Source: DATJFH01 sp035495815 (GTDB lineage: Bacteria > Acidobacteriota > Terriglobia > Bryobacterales > Bryobacteraceae). Taken from it: a stretch of 29,177 nt of DNA. Both the position numbers and the translations under genes were made by a program. The DNA is taken from NCBI GenBank assembly GCA_035495815.1, contig DATJFH010000180.1:1-29177 (forward strand), written 5' to 3'. Positions 7,130 to 14,967 of the stretch are shown in pieces (the first letter of the stretch is position 1; every line of letters starts with the position of its first letter). The notes beneath the pieces are model-generated. The model saw only the letters and a program-made list of their open reading frames with translations, was not told the DNA's origin and did not search any database.

Positions 7130-8476
7130 TCAGCCTAACTTGTACGGCGCCCGGTACTTGTATTGGAGGTACCTGTTGGCGGCTTCGTTATTGGTGAACC
7201 GCTCCGCCTTTCCATCCCACTCGAGATAACTCCGCGTCCGCAGCGCGATGTTGGCAATCAGCGTCGCCGACGTCGACCGGTGCCCGATCTCGATATCGCA
7301 ATTGCACTTCTTGCGCGACTTTACGCAATCGAGGAAATTGCGGGCGTGAAAAGCCGTGTCGGCGCTGCCCTTGGCCGACTTCGGCTCCATGGCCGGCTTG
7401 AACGACGGCTTGTAACCCTTCTCCGTCTGGCGGTCGAGCGGCGTGCGCGCGCTGGTGATCATCTTCGTGGTTTTCTCCGGGACCACCTCCCAGCGATTCC
7501 CGTACAGGTACATCGTGCCCTTGGTTCCACGCAGCTCCATGTCCGATCCGGGCATGCTGTTTCCGGGCGCGGCGTTGGCGTTGTACTGCGCGAAACAGAC
7601 CATCGTCGGTCCGGTTCCGCCGCCTTCGAACTCCCACAGCGCTTCCATTGTGTCCGGGATCTCGCGGTCGTCCCGCACTGCGAATTTCCCGCCCATTGCG
7701 GTCACTGATTTCGGATACTCCTTTCCCAGGCACCAGCGGATCATGTCCATGTAGTGCACACCGAAGTTGGTCAACTGTCCGCCTGAATAGTTGAAAAACC
7801 AACGGAAGTTGTAATACATGCGGTTCTTGTTGTACGGGACCTTCGGCGCCGGACCGAGCCACCGGTCCCACTCCTCCGCATCCGGCGGAGCCCCCTCCGG
7901 TGGATTGCCGATGCCGTCCGGCCACTGGTTCATGATGTGGTACGAGCGCGCCACCGTTACCTGCCCGATTCCGCCCGACTGCACGAATTCGGCCGCTTCC
8001 TTGAGAAATGCGCCCGAGCGGCGATGGATCCCGACCTGCGTCACCCGGTTCGTCCTGCGCGCCACTTCCACCATGCGCCGTCCTTCCGCCACGGTGAGCG
8101 AGAGCGGCTTCTCCACGTAGACATCCTTGCCCGCGTTGCAGGCGTCGACGCACATCAGGGCGTGCCAGTGGTCCGGAGTGGCGATCACCACCGAATCCAC
8201 ATCCTTGTCTTCGAGCAGTTTCTTATAGTCCGTGTATTTTTTCGGCGTGGCGCGGGATTTCTTGATGGCGAAATCCATGTAGCTGTCTTTCAAATCGCAG
8301 ACGGCGGCGGTCTGCTGATCGCCATGCTCGAGGAAGGCGTCGTGCACTTGATCGCCGCGGTTGCCGAGGCCGATGTAGCCCATTCGGACGCGATCGTTGG
8401 CGCCCATCACACGGGAGTAGCTGAGAGCGGTCAAAAAGCCTGCGCGGGCGAAATTGCGGCGGGTCGATTCGGTCAT
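7130..8476 (-). CDS. Gfo/Idh/MocA family oxidoreductase with Tat signal
   Basis: The 448-residue protein has an N-terminal twin-arginine-like signal (TRRNFARAGFLTALS, residues 5-19), suggesting folded export with its NAD(P) cofactor. The Rossmann fold starts at RMGYIGLGNRG (31-41). The hallmark EKPL motif is at 122-125 (VYVEKPLSLTV). The C-terminal substrate domain contains NFGVHYMDMIRWCLG (237-251), in which His241 and Asp244 are candidate catalytic residues. Proteins of this type oxidise or epimerise sugars and inositols, and in planctomycetes and acidobacteria many paralogues carry Tat signals. The substrate is not evident. It probably heads an operon with the NHL propeller gene. A TAAACT box ends seven bases before the ATG. 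Confidence 0.92.
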   Translation of the reverse strand: MTESTRRNFARAGFLTALSYSRVMGANDRVRMGYIGLGNRGDQVHDAFLEHGDQQTAAVCDLKDSYMDFAIKKSRATPKKYTDYKKLLEDKDVDSVVIATPDHWHALMCVDACNAGKDVYVEKPLSLTVAEGRRMVEVARRTNRVTQVGIHRRSGAFLKEAAEFVQSGGIGQVTVARSYHIMNQWPDGIGNPPEGAPPDAEEWDRWLGPAPKVPYNKNRMYYNFRWFFNYSGGQLTNFGVHYMDMIRWCLGKEYPKSVTAMGGKFAVRDDREIPDTMEALWEFEGGGTGPTMVCFAQYNANAAPGNSMPGSDMELRGTKGTMYLYGNRWEVVPEKTTKMITSARTPLDRQTEKGYKPSFKPAMEPKSAKGSADTAFHARNFLDCVKSRKKCNCDIEIGHRSTSATLIANIALRTRSYLEWDGKAERFTNNEAANRYLQYKYRAPYKLG

Positions 8477-8483
8477 AAGCTAA

Positions 8484-8489
8484 AGTTTA
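8484..8489 (-). promoter_or_regulatory. Possible -10 box close to the oxidoreductase start
   Basis: TAAACT on the minus strand ends seven bases before the ATG at 8476 and no Shine-Dalgarno intervenes, so a leaderless transcript is possible. There is no convincing -35. Confidence 0.3.
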
Positions 8490-8518
8490 TCCCACAACAT
8501 TACTTCCTTCCTGAAAAC

Positions 8519-8538
8519 GATAGTGGGAGCGGACTATC
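8519..8538. repeat. Inverted repeat in divergent intergenic region
   Basis: GATAGT and ACTATC form a perfect 6-bp inverted repeat with an 8-bp centre. It lies about 45-60 bp upstream of the oxidoreductase start, in the 236-bp region shared with the phosphodiesterase gene. It could be an operator or chance. Confidence 0.3.
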
Positions 8539-8700
8539 TACAGTGGGCGGCGACCGGAAATCGTGCCTGGGCTGCGTCGTGGTGTCGACGGTTCAAGCCC
8601 TGTGGCCGGGACAAGAGCGGCGCCTGGCGTCCCGGCGGGCGCACTTTTCCAGCACGGTCTGAAGGGCAGAGGCGCAGGTCATGGGTAACACCCGGGCTGC

Positions 8701-8706
8701 TATCCT
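8701..8706 (+). promoter_or_regulatory. Possible -10 box of the phosphodiesterase gene
   Basis: TATCCT ends six bases before the GTG start at 8713, with no Shine-Dalgarno between. If used, the mRNA would start at or next to the start codon. Confidence 0.3.
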
Positions 8707-8712
8707 GATCCG

Positions 8713-9546
8713 GTGAGGACACTCACTCTCCTGCTCATGACGGCCGTCATCGGACAACCCGCCTCCTTTGTTGTTCACGGACACCGGGGCGCCAGGGCTG
8801 TGCGCCCCGAGAACACAATTCCCGCCTTCGAGTACGCCATCGAGGCTGGCGTGGACGTGCTCGAACTGGACATGGCAGTGACCAAAGACGACGTTCTGGT
8901 CGTTTCCCACGATCCAACGCTGAATCCAACCATCTGCAAGGGTCCGGCCGCTGCCAGCGCTATCCGGACTCTTACCCTAAAGGAGCTGCGTCAATGGGAC
9001 TGCGGCGCCCTGCGCAACCCGCGCTTCCCCAAACAGATTCCCGTACCGGGCACAGTCATTCCCACGCTGGACGAAGTCTTCGCGCTGGCCCCGCGCGGCA
9101 AGTTCGATTTCAACATCGAAACAAAGATTTTTGCCGACCATCCGGAGTACACGCCCTCGCCGGAGAAGTTCGCGCGGTTGGTTCTCGATTGCGTCCGGCG
9201 TAACCGTCTGGAATCCCGGGTGATTGTACAGTCGTTCGATTTCCGCACCCTGCACGCCATGAAGACACTGGCCCCGGGAATGCGGCTGGCGGCGCTGTAT
9301 GAGAAGGGCGCGGAGAGTTTTGTGGACGTCGCCAGGCGCGCCGGCGCCCGGATCATTTCCCCCGAAGCCCAACTGGTGACTCCCCAGAAAGTGGCGGCTG
9401 CGCACGCGGCAGGGCTCGAGGTGGTCGCCTGGACTGCCAATACGCGATCTGAATGGGACGCTCTGGTAGCCGCTGGCGTGGACGCCATTATTAGCGACGA
9501 CCCGGCCGCGCTGATCGCTTACCTGAAGGAGAAGAAGCTGCGCTGA
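8713..9546 (+). CDS. Secreted glycerophosphodiester phosphodiesterase
   Basis: The 277-residue enzyme hydrolyses glycerophosphodiesters to glycerol-3-phosphate and an alcohol, scavenging phosphorus or glycerol from phospholipid head groups. It starts at GTG 8713 with a short signal peptide (MRTLTLLLMTAVIGQPAS), pointing to the periplasm. The GDPD TIM-barrel motifs are complete: HGHRGARAVRPENT (22-35) with catalytic His24 and metal ligand Glu33, ELDMAVTKD (51-59) with metal-binding Glu51 and Asp53, and SHDPTLNPT (65-73) with catalytic His66. The C-terminus ends with VVAWTANTRSEWDALVAAGV and DAIISDDP, the usual closing strands of the barrel. Its stop codon abuts the stop of the convergent gene with no base between. 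Confidence 0.94.
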   Translation: MRTLTLLLMTAVIGQPASFVVHGHRGARAVRPENTIPAFEYAIEAGVDVLELDMAVTKDDVLVVSHDPTLNPTICKGPAAASAIRTLTLKELRQWDCGALRNPRFPKQIPVPGTVIPTLDEVFALAPRGKFDFNIETKIFADHPEYTPSPEKFARLVLDCVRRNRLESRVIVQSFDFRTLHAMKTLAPGMRLAALYEKGAESFVDVARRAGARIISPEAQLVTPQKVAAAHAAGLEVVAWTANTRSEWDALVAAGVDAIISDDPAALIAYLKEKKLR

Positions 9547-10560
9547 TTACTTGCGCGCGCTTTTGAGGGCCTTGGCGATGGTGGCTTCGCGCCGGCCATT
9601 GCTCCAGGTGTCCTGAATCTGCTGATCGCTCATGCCTGCCGCCCGGCCGAGCAGCATGTAGGGGCCGATCGCGTGTGTCAGGCTCTTCCACCGCGCCATC
9701 TCCGCCAGCGACGGCATGGCGCGCTCGCGAATCAGCGCCAGCATTCTCTCCGGGCGGCTGTCGGTCAATGTCAGCAGAGCCGCCACCGCCTTGGTTCGGT
9801 CGGTCCAGACGATGGAATTGAGCATCTCGACAAACCAGGTCGCCGAAACTTGTATCTCGAGCCCCGGATCGCGCGAGGCCAGTACCGAGATGGCCGCCAG
9901 CGCCCGCATGGCGTTGTGCCGGACGGCGTCGTCCGGGTCCTGAATGGCCAATTGCAGATCGTCCACCACTTCGCGCTTCCTCGGGGCGTATCCGATCACA
10001 TAGGCGGCGATCGCGCGATGCTCTTCGTCGGCCGAATTCCGTAGCACCTCGCGCAGGACCGGCAGCTGCTGCCCGGCCAGGACGGCGAAGCGTTCCTGCA
10101 GCCGCCGGGCGTCCGGATCCGCCATCAGCGAATGGCCGCTCCGCAGATCCTCGGCCACGGTCCCGCTTCGGCCGGCGGCTTCGAGCGCCGTCAGAAACTG
10201 TTTGTACGCCGCCACGACGTCGCCCGGCAGACGGACGTCGCCGTCCGGCGCGCTGCGGAAGTCAAAATGCGCCGCGCCGCGCTCCTCGATCCCCACGAAC
10301 AGGATGGCCTTGCCGCTATCGCAGCAGACCGCCTCGAGGTGTGACCGTACTACGCCTGGAATCTTCTCGATACGCTCCTCCACGTCGCCCTTCGAGGTCG
10401 GAAAAGGGTCGCCCTCCTTGGTAGCCAGAACCCGTTGAATCCGCTCGGGCGAAATCTTGTGGAGGCCGTAATAATCCAGAACTCCGACGCGCGGGACACC
10501 TATAGGCGTCTGGGCGCAGAGCAACCCGTAAGAAACTAACAGCAACGGAATGAGCTTCAC
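9547..10560 (-). CDS. Secreted protein with POTRA-like and HEAT-like regions
   Basis: I start this 337-residue protein at GTG 10560, because VKLIPLLLVSYGLLCAQ forms a signal peptide; the longer in-frame extension upstream overlaps the next gene and has no protein-like composition. Residues 22-95 look like a POTRA-type fold: a strand, then ISPERIQRVLATKEGDPFP, a second helix EERIEKIPGVVRS, and strands ending AILFVGIEER, as in FtsQ or BamA POTRA domains. Residues about 190-300 contain helical repeats of HEAT type (EEHRAIAAYVIGYAPRKREV, then DDAVRHNAMRALAAISVLA). It is probably a periplasmic scaffold. The combination suggests protein-protein contacts rather than catalysis. It follows the zinc-ribbon membrane protein gene by 32 bp and is likely co-transcribed with it. 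Confidence 0.75.
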   Translation of the reverse strand: MKLIPLLLVSYGLLCAQTPIGVPRVGVLDYYGLHKISPERIQRVLATKEGDPFPTSKGDVEERIEKIPGVVRSHLEAVCCDSGKAILFVGIEERGAAHFDFRSAPDGDVRLPGDVVAAYKQFLTALEAAGRSGTVAEDLRSGHSLMADPDARRLQERFAVLAGQQLPVLREVLRNSADEEHRAIAAYVIGYAPRKREVVDDLQLAIQDPDDAVRHNAMRALAAISVLASRDPGLEIQVSATWFVEMLNSIVWTDRTKAVAALLTLTDSRPERMLALIRERAMPSLAEMARWKSLTHAIGPYMLLGRAAGMSDQQIQDTWSNGRREATIAKALKSARK

Positions 10561-10592
10561 TTCGAATTTAGACGCGCCGGTCTGCGCCTGGG

Positions 10593-11039
10593 CTACGCCT
10601 GTTTTTCGGCGATGGGTCCGATTACGGGCAGCACGATGCGGTCGCCCGAGTAGGTCTTGAACATCAGGAAAAGCCATACTCCTACAAAACACAGGTGGAT
10701 GAAAGGCATAAGGAACCAAAGGCCCCACATGACGCTGGCCACAGTGGCCAACACGATGTTAACCACGATCGACGCCGCCAGCAGGAACAGCCCCTGGAAG
10801 GAGTGGAAGCGTACCGCGCGGTTGCGGTTGTACGGCTCCACCAGCAGGAAGATGATGCCGACGATGGGAATATACGCAAGCGCGCCGGCCACATTGTCCG
10901 CTATCGCGGAGGAGACCGATCCCGGCGCGGGAGGGATGGATCCGCCGCCCGCTACCCCGGCATCTGATCCAACCGCCGAGCCGCACTTCGCGCAAAACCT
11001 GCCGTCTACGGAAGCTCCACAGTTCGGACAGAAAGCCAT
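10593..11039 (-). CDS. Zinc-ribbon DUF4870-like membrane protein
   Basis: The 148-residue protein starts at ATG 11039, where the zinc ribbon begins (MAFCPNCGASVDGRFCAKCG): two CxxCG knuckles 10 residues apart bind one Zn. A Gly/Pro-rich linker follows. Three hydrophobic segments come next: ALAYIPIVGIIFLLVEPYNR, then AVRFHSFQGLFLLAASIVVN, then a final pair around WGLWFLMPFIHLCFVGVWLF. The VRFHSFQG motif between helices is typical of DUF4870/Tic20-like proteins. The function of the family is unknown. A TTGCAA-17 bp-TACATT promoter lies just upstream. Confidence 0.88.
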   Translation of the reverse strand: MAFCPNCGASVDGRFCAKCGSAVGSDAGVAGGGSIPPAPGSVSSAIADNVAGALAYIPIVGIIFLLVEPYNRNRAVRFHSFQGLFLLAASIVVNIVLATVASVMWGLWFLMPFIHLCFVGVWLFLMFKTYSGDRIVLPVIGPIAEKQA

Positions 11040-11058
11040 ATTTTTTACCTGTAAGCCA

Positions 11059-11087
11059 AATGTACAAGGGAGCGAAGGAATTTGCAA
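11059..11087 (-). promoter_or_regulatory. Promoter of the zinc-ribbon membrane protein gene
   Basis: On the minus strand TTGCAA (11087-11082) and TACATT (11064-11059) are separated by exactly 17 bp, 19 bases before the ATG at 11039. Each box matches the consensus at four of six positions. An AGGT lies about nine bases before the start codon. Confidence 0.5.
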
Positions 11088-11124
11088 GAACTATCGAAGG
11101 CCTTTCCGCGCGGCCCCGGCTTGC

Positions 11125-11130
11125 TAGAAT
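11125..11130 (+). promoter_or_regulatory. Possible -10 box of the kinase operon
   Basis: TAGAAT ends eight bases before the ATG at 11139 and no Shine-Dalgarno is present, which places a transcript start at the start codon itself. The -35 region is not recognisable. Confidence 0.4.
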
Positions 11131-11138
11131 GACCTCGA

Positions 11139-12200
11139 ATGTCAGCCGACACGAGCGCCGTCCGCGCCGAAGAGAAGCTCGATCTTGAAGCTCTTTCGTC
11201 CTACCTCGATCGAGAAGGTTTCTCTCGCGGCCGCACCCTGTCGGTCGAGCAGTTCCCTGGAGGGCATTCCAATCTCACCTACCTGCTCCGGTTCGACGAC
11301 GGTTCCGAGTACGTTCTGCGCCGCCCTCCGCTGGGACCGGTCGCCCCCAAGGCGCACGACATGGTTCGCGAGTTCCGCCTGCTGCGGGCCGTGCATCCCG
11401 TGTTTCCGCCCGCGCCGGAACCGGCGCTTCTGTGCGAGGACCTCTCGGTCCTCGGGGCGCCATTCTACCTGATGGAGCGCAGAAGAGGTTTGGTTGTCCG
11501 GCGCGAGAATCCACCGGAGATCGGAGACGACGTCCCGCTTCGCCGCCGGATTGGCGAAGCGCTGCTCGATACCCTGGTTCTGCTCCACGCCGTGGATGTT
11601 ACCCAACCGCCGGTTTCCGGCATCGGCAAACCGGCCGGTTTTCTCGAACGGCAGCTCACCGGATGGTTCGGACGCTGGCAGCGCGTCCGGACTCGCGACC
11701 TGCCCGCCATGGACCGGCTCATGGAGTGGCTCTCCTTCCGCCTTCCGCTGTCCAGCGAAGCCGCGCTCCTGCACAACGATTACAAGCTCGACAACGTCAT
11801 GCTGGACCCGTCCGATCCGGCCCGCGTCGTGGCGGTGCTCGATTGGGAGATGTCCGCTCTCGGCGATCCGCTCGTCGATCTGGGCATTCTGCTCTGCTAC
11901 TGGCCCGAAGCTGGCGATCCGCCCGAGAGGCGCGAATCCATCAGCCCGGTGACCTGCATGCCCGGCTGGCCCTCCCGCGCGGAGATGGTCGACCGGTACG
12001 CCCGGAAGACCCGGCGGGATGTTTCGCGCATCGCTTATTATGAAATATTCGCTATCTTCAAGATCGCCGTGGTGCTGCAGCAGATCTACCATCGCTACTA
12101 TCTGGGCCAGACCAGCGACCCGCGCTTCGCGTCCATGGAAGAGCGCGTACTTGGACTGGCGCGGGTGGCAACCGAGTTGACGGACAAGGCGCCTTTTTAA
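11139..12200 (+). CDS. Aminoglycoside-phosphotransferase-fold kinase (ACAD10-like)
   Basis: The 353-residue protein has the APH kinase fold. A Gly-rich ATP loop is at FPGGHSNLTYLLR (39-51), a candidate lysine-equivalent region at EYVLRRPPLGP (57-67), the catalytic loop HNDYKLDNVML (212-222) with Asp214 and Asn219, and the metal-binding DWEMSALGDP (235-244). The RRPPLGPVAPKAHDMVREF signature is typical of the branch related to ACAD10/ACAD11, whose animal relatives phosphorylate 4-hydroxy acyl groups fused to an acyl-CoA dehydrogenase. Antibiotic resistance is unlikely. The lysine normally expected in VLRKPP is Arg here (VLRRPP). It is the first gene of an operon with a histidine-phosphatase-fold protein one base downstream. 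Confidence 0.9.
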   Translation: MSADTSAVRAEEKLDLEALSSYLDREGFSRGRTLSVEQFPGGHSNLTYLLRFDDGSEYVLRRPPLGPVAPKAHDMVREFRLLRAVHPVFPPAPEPALLCEDLSVLGAPFYLMERRRGLVVRRENPPEIGDDVPLRRRIGEALLDTLVLLHAVDVTQPPVSGIGKPAGFLERQLTGWFGRWQRVRTRDLPAMDRLMEWLSFRLPLSSEAALLHNDYKLDNVMLDPSDPARVVAVLDWEMSALGDPLVDLGILLCYWPEAGDPPERRESISPVTCMPGWPSRAEMVDRYARKTRRDVSRIAYYEIFAIFKIAVVLQQIYHRYYLGQTSDPRFASMEERVLGLARVATELTDKAPF

Positions 12201-12201
12201 C

Positions 12202-12894
12202 GTGCAGCTATACCTCATTCGCCACGGGCAGGCGGGATCCCGCGACAACTACGATCTGCTCTCCGAGCTGGGCCGCCGCCAGGCTCGTTTACTCGGCGCA
12301 TATTTCCGCTCGGCCGGCGTTTCGTTTCGCGCCGCCTATGCCGGCAGCATGCGCAGGCAGCAGGAGACGGCTGAGATCGTGCTGGGTGAACTGCCCGAGA
12401 AGCCCGAGATCCGCACCGACGCCCGATGGAACGAGTTCAGCCTGGAAGGGCTCTGGAAGACGCTGGCGCCGCGCCTGATGCGGGAGAACGAGCAGTTTGC
12501 CCGTGATTACGAATCCCTGCACGCCGCCAATCCCCACATCGACCGGGTCATGACGCCCTGCGATGTGGAACTGATCCGCGCCTGGGTGCGGAATCACCAC
12601 CCCTGTGAAGGAGTCGAGCCCTGGACGGCATTCCGACAGCGTGTGGAAGCCCCCCGTCCAGACCTGGCCAGTTACCGGTCCGGTGAATCCGTGGCGGTGT
12701 TTACCTCGGCTACCCCAACGGCTGTCTGGTGCGGGTCCGCGCTGGAAGTAGAGGACCGCAGGATTTTTCGGATCGCCGCCGTGCTCTGCAACACCAGCTT
12801 CTCCACCCTCCGCCTGCGAGAGGACGAGCTGACGCTGTTCTCGTTTAACAATCTGCCTCACCTGCAGGAACCTTCGCTGCGCACTTTCCGGTGA
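12202..12894 (+). CDS. Histidine phosphatase superfamily protein, second His replaced
   Basis: The 230-residue protein starts at GTG 12202, one base after the kinase stop. The phosphoglycerate-mutase/SixA-type motif LIRHGQAG (5-12) provides the phospho-accepting His8 and Arg7. SMRRQQETAEIV (49-60) supplies the second Arg pair, and RWNEFSLEGLW (75-85) the acidic loop. Where most members have a second catalytic His in a VSHGG-like motif, this protein has VFTSATPTAV (166-175), with Ser169 at the expected His position. A TSGG-type variant occurs, to my recollection, in a subgroup next to APH-type kinases. Activity may therefore be altered. The partner kinase suggests an opposing role on the same substrate (inference). 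Confidence 0.88.
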   Translation: MQLYLIRHGQAGSRDNYDLLSELGRRQARLLGAYFRSAGVSFRAAYAGSMRRQQETAEIVLGELPEKPEIRTDARWNEFSLEGLWKTLAPRLMRENEQFARDYESLHAANPHIDRVMTPCDVELIRAWVRNHHPCEGVEPWTAFRQRVEAPRPDLASYRSGESVAVFTSATPTAVWCGSALEVEDRRIFRIAAVLCNTSFSTLRLREDELTLFSFNNLPHLQEPSLRTFR

Positions 12895-12897
12895 TTC

Positions 12898-14934
12898 ATG
12901 CCCCCGAAGGCAGGACGAAGCAAAGCACGCGCCCCTAAACCGGATCGTCCACCGGCGGCCGACTGGCGGCTCTGGCGCCCGCATGCGTTCCGTATCTTAT
13001 TGATTTGGCTCGCAGCGCTGCTGGCCTATTCCAATTCGTTTCGCTCAGGTCTGATCTTCGACAACTTCTGGCTGATCGTAAAAGACCCTCGTGTCCACGC
13101 CGCCACCAGCCGGAACATCGAACTGATCCTGACCCGGGAATACTGGTATGACTCGGCGCTCACCGGTCTGTATCGTCCGCTGTCCACGCTTTCCTACCTT
13201 TTCAATTACGCGATCCTTGGCAATGGCGACCAGCCGGCGGGCTATCACTGGTTGAATCTCGGTCTGCACGCTTTCAATATCGCCCTGGTCTACCTGCTGG
13301 GCCTGATTCTGCTCGAGAAAGCCGCCCCGGCGATGGCGCTGGCCGCGCTTTGGGCTCTGCACCCTGTCGCTACCGAATCGGTGACCAATGTCATCGGCCG
13401 CGCCGACATTCTGTCCGCATTCGGCGTCCTCGGCGGACTGCTTTGTCACATTCGCTCCGCCGGCGCGGCCGGCCGTGGCAAGCTGGGCTGGCTCACCGGT
13501 CTCATGCTTTTCGCCGCGGTGGGTTTGTTCTCCAAAGAGAGCGCCGTCGTGGTCCTGGCAGCGATGGCGTTATACGACGCCACCTTCCGGCCGGCGGCCT
13601 GGCGCCACTGCATTGCCGGATATGCGGCGCTGGCTCCGCCCTTGCTGGCTTATTTCGCCATGCGCGCTCCCGTCCTGGCCGGGTTGCCCCCCGTGCATCC
13701 GTTATTTGTCGAGAATCCTCTTCTGGGCGCAGAATTCCTGACCGCGCGCCTGACGGCGGTGAAAGTCATCGGCAAGTATTTGTGGCTGCTGGTCTGGCCC
13801 GCCCACCTTTCAAACGACTACTCGTACAACCAGGTCCCGCTGGTGGAGTGGAGTTTTCGCACGTGGGAAGACTGGAAAGCGGTGATCGCCCTGTGTATTT
13901 GCCTCGCCGCCGCCGCGGGCGCGATCGCCTGCTACCGCCGCTGCAAACCGGTGTTCTTCTTCATCGTCTTCTTTTTTGCGGCGCTTGCGCCGGCCTCGAA
14001 CGTGTTCCTGCGCATCGGTACGATCATGGCGGAGCGCTTTCTGTACCTGCCCTCGATCGGATTCGCCGGTTGCGTCGTGGCCGGCGTCTATTCTGTCGCT
14101 CGACGTCTACCCGCAGCCTGGCCCGCCGCTCCGGCCGTGCTGGCTGCCATCGCTCTTGCATCCGGCGCACGCACGTTCGCCCGCAACCGCGACTGGCTCG
14201 ACGCCCGAAGCCTCTGGACCAGCGCCGTTCTATCAGCGCCCAACAGCTTCCGGACCCACATGCTGCTGGGCGCCACGTCCACTCATCCCAAGGGACTTGA
14301 CCTGGCCTTGTCCGAAACGGAGAGGGGGCTGGCGATCCTGGATCCACTTCCCGATCGTCTCAATGACGCTTCCTCGTACTCCAAAGCCGGATTCCTCTAT
14401 TGCCGCATCGGAGACTCGGGGAAACCGCGGAGCGCGGATTGGTATCGGAAATCGGTGAACGCTTTTATTCGCGCCGGAAGAATTGGACACGTCGCGGGAA
14501 AAATTTCGGCTGAACCGTACTTCGGGATGGCAATCGCCTACTTTCGCCTCGGCGACTCGGCGCGCGCTGTCGAGGCGCTGAACGCCACTTCGATCGAGTG
14601 GCCCCGGCCCGAGTTTTTCGAAGGTCTGTCGGGGGCGTATTCCGCGGCCGGCGATCTACGCCAGGCGGCGGTGACGCTGATCGAGGGGCTTGTCCTCGAT
14701 CCCGGAGCCGCCAGGCTGGCCGCCGTCGCCCTGGAGCTGTACAAGCTGATCGATCCGGGCGGGTGCTCGGTACGGGGCGCAAGCCTGGATCTCCAGTGCC
14801 CCCTGGTGCATGACGATCTGTGCGCGGCGTCGCGCAACGTCGCGCGGGAGCTTCAAAGAAGAAACCAGGAATCGGCCGCGGAGCAGACCAGACGCAGCGC
14901 GGTCACGGACATGGGGTGTCTGGCGACCCCGTAA
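12898..14934 (+). CDS. TMTC-like integral membrane protein with TPR-like C-terminus
   Basis: The 678-residue protein starts three bases after the preceding stop. A basic, Pro-rich cytoplasmic N-terminus (1-28) precedes a polytopic membrane domain (about 30-430) and a soluble helical C-terminus with TPR-like pairs (about 440-660). Signature segments resemble the TMTC/DUF1736 GT-C fold: AYSNSFRSGLIFDNFWLIVK (43-62), LYRPLSTLSYLFNYAILG (91-108), and HPVATESVTNVIGRADILSA (155-174). Eukaryotic TMTCs are O-mannosyltransferases on cadherins using a lipid-linked sugar. The bacterial relatives are uncharacterised. The first-loop acidic pair is FDN here rather than FDD/HDD. Its place in an operon with a kinase and a phosphatase-like protein is unexplained. 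Confidence 0.85.
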   Translation: MPPKAGRSKARAPKPDRPPAADWRLWRPHAFRILLIWLAALLAYSNSFRSGLIFDNFWLIVKDPRVHAATSRNIELILTREYWYDSALTGLYRPLSTLSYLFNYAILGNGDQPAGYHWLNLGLHAFNIALVYLLGLILLEKAAPAMALAALWALHPVATESVTNVIGRADILSAFGVLGGLLCHIRSAGAAGRGKLGWLTGLMLFAAVGLFSKESAVVVLAAMALYDATFRPAAWRHCIAGYAALAPPLLAYFAMRAPVLAGLPPVHPLFVENPLLGAEFLTARLTAVKVIGKYLWLLVWPAHLSNDYSYNQVPLVEWSFRTWEDWKAVIALCICLAAAAGAIACYRRCKPVFFFIVFFFAALAPASNVFLRIGTIMAERFLYLPSIGFAGCVVAGVYSVARRLPAAWPAAPAVLAAIALASGARTFARNRDWLDARSLWTSAVLSAPNSFRTHMLLGATSTHPKGLDLALSETERGLAILDPLPDRLNDASSYSKAGFLYCRIGDSGKPRSADWYRKSVNAFIRAGRIGHVAGKISAEPYFGMAIAYFRLGDSARAVEALNATSIEWPRPEFFEGLSGAYSAAGDLRQAAVTLIEGLVLDPGAARLAAVALELYKLIDPGGCSVRGASLDLQCPLVHDDLCAASRNVARELQRRNQESAAEQTRRSAVTDMGCLATP

Positions 14935-14967
14935 CGGACGCTTGAGCGGCAGCGCCCGCCCCACATT

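Noticed and set aside
10561..10728. 56-residue upstream extension of the POTRA/HEAT-like protein
   Set aside because: It overlaps the DUF4870 gene and hides the signal peptide. GTG 10560 gives a clean secretory N-terminus.
11142..12248. 368-codon minus-strand frame over the kinase gene
   Set aside because: It is an antisense shadow with low-complexity charged composition. The plus-strand kinase has all catalytic motifs.
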